Source: Mycobacterium sp. (GTDB lineage: Bacteria > Actinomycetota > Actinomycetes > Mycobacteriales > Mycobacteriaceae). From it: 33,722 nucleotides of DNA. Shown in pieces: positions 33,160 through 33,722 of the stretch. The notes under the pieces are model-generated. The model saw only the letters and a list, made by a program, of their open reading frames with translations. It was not told the DNA's origin and ran no database searches. The stretch is from the NCBI GenBank assembly GCA_025966225.1, contig JAOPVI010000410.1, positions 1-33,722 of the forward strand, written 5' to 3'. Within the stretch, counting starts at the first letter, position 1; every line of letters begins with the position of its first letter. The translations under genes were made by a program, and so were the position numbers.

Positions 33160-33722
33160 GTGAACGATATCGATACCCGCGCCCGCGGACGAGGTGGACG
33201 CCTACGCATGCCGAGGAGTCGCGGCGCCGCCAGCGGATTCCTACTGATCTTGCTCGGCGCGTGGGGAGCGGCGGCCCCATTCGTTGGGCCAAATCTTGAT
33301 TTTGCATTCAGTCCCAGCCAGGAATGGTCGGCCGCCCGCGGCTGGCTCGAGGTGTTGCCCGGGGTCGCAACGGTAATCGGAGGAAGTTTGCTGGTGCTGT
33401 CCCGAAACCGGGTCACCGCGATGCTGGGCGGCTGGCTCACGGTGATTGCCGGAGCGTGGTTCGTCGTCGGCAGAGCCGTTGCCGGTCCGCTTGCGCTCGG
33501 CGACGTTGGCACGCCCGTAGCGTCGACCGACAATCGGCGGCTGTTGCTCGAATTGTCGTACTTCCATGGGCTGGGTGCGCTGATCGTGTTCCTGGGCGCG
33601 CTCGCCCTGGGGCGGCTGTCGGTTCGCTCGTTCCGCGACGTCGAGTACGCGCGCCGACCGGTCGCGACTGTCGAGCAGCCCACCGAGGTGCTTGAGACGG
33701 ACGATGAGGCCGAGCCGCGGCG
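33160..33722 (+). CDS. four-TM membrane protein, cut by the window end
   Basis: The frame is open from GTG 33160 to the edge (187 codons seen, no stop). A basic N-terminus (TRARGRGGRLRMPRSRG) precedes four membrane segments at about 25-44, 63-81, 87-110 and 132-152, then an acidic tail beginning near residue 165. The segments LLGAWGAAAPFVGPNLDFAF and GWLEVLPGVATVIGGSLLVL resemble a family of unnamed actinobacterial membrane proteins. AGGGAGG at 33148-33154 supports the start. A SigF-like promoter upstream suggests stationary-phase or stress expression. Confidence 0.8.
   Translation, partial: MNDIDTRARGRGGRLRMPRSRGAASGFLLILLGAWGAAAPFVGPNLDFAFSPSQEWSAARGWLEVLPGVATVIGGSLLVLSRNRVTAMLGGWLTVIAGAWFVVGRAVAGPLALGDVGTPVASTDNRRLLLELSYFHGLGALIVFLGALALGRLSVRSFRDVEYARRPVATVEQPTEVLETDDEAEPR

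Noticed and set aside
32754..33683. 309-codon minus-strand ORF at the right end
   Set aside because: Ser/Pro/Arg-rich, opposite a membrane protein with a good ribosome site; no recognisable domain.
1..33722. CRISPR arrays, tRNA/rRNA genes, transposases, integrases, toxin-antitoxin pairs
   Set aside because: No regularly spaced repeats, RNA gene signatures or mobile-element proteins were seen by eye. The vapBC pair I remember between ruvC and yebC in M. tuberculosis is absent here.

Overview
This is a GC-rich actinobacterial chromosome segment, most likely from a fast-growing Mycobacterium (Mycolicibacterium). The decisive evidence is the run thrS, Ap4A phosphorylase (HIT), pgsA1, patA, pimA, Nudix membrane protein, pdxS, tesB, pdxT, yebC, ruvC, ruvA, ruvB. 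As I remember it, this is the order of the Mycobacterium tuberculosis Rv2614c to Rv2592c block, and the phosphatidylinositol mannoside (PIM) genes are specific to mycobacteria and their relatives. GTG starts, 4-nt stop/start overlaps and probable leaderless genes also fit. I see no rRNA, tRNA, CRISPR array, insertion sequence or prophage.

Layout. 1-13.1 kb is accessory and mostly metabolic: a probable decayed SDR tail, a nitronate monooxygenase-like flavoprotein, a Ddn-like F420-dependent reductase, a conserved hypothetical and a class III CoA-transferase on the plus strand. Then comes a minus-strand operon (NTF2-like protein, TetR, metallo-beta-lactamase-fold hydrolase) behind a clear palindrome, a Tat-type purple acid phosphatase, a MarR/MFS efflux pair, an alpha/beta hydrolase, an uncharacterised membrane protein, DUF1990, an aldo/keto reductase, a hotdog thioesterase and a PGPGW membrane protein. 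13.6-22.6 kb is the conserved core: tRNA charging and Ap4A turnover (thrS, HIT), PIM synthesis (pgsA1, patA, pimA), pyridoxal phosphate synthesis (pdxS, pdxT) and acyl-CoA thioesterase. 22.7-25.0 kb is a divergent FAD monooxygenase/TetR pair lying between pdxT and yebC. 25.0-28.3 kb holds yebC and an accessory block: a small secreted protein, a TetR, a dehalogenase-like hydrolase and another TetR. 28.4-30.6 kb is ruvCAB behind a LexA box. The end holds two small membrane proteins, a membrane diguanylate cyclase whose reading frame runs antisense into one of them, and a membrane protein cut by the window edge behind a SigF-like promoter.

No wholly new multi-gene system stands out. The most unusual observations are: palindromic operators at four TetR loci, one of which seems to share a half-site with the promoter of a small secreted protein; a dehalogenase-fold protein that keeps its nucleophile but seems to lack the acid and His; a nitronate-monooxygenase-like protein with Phe where the catalytic His is expected; and a 226-bp antisense overlap of a GGDEF gene with a DUF1304 gene. 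Assignments come from reading the translated sequence and remembered families; no database search was run.
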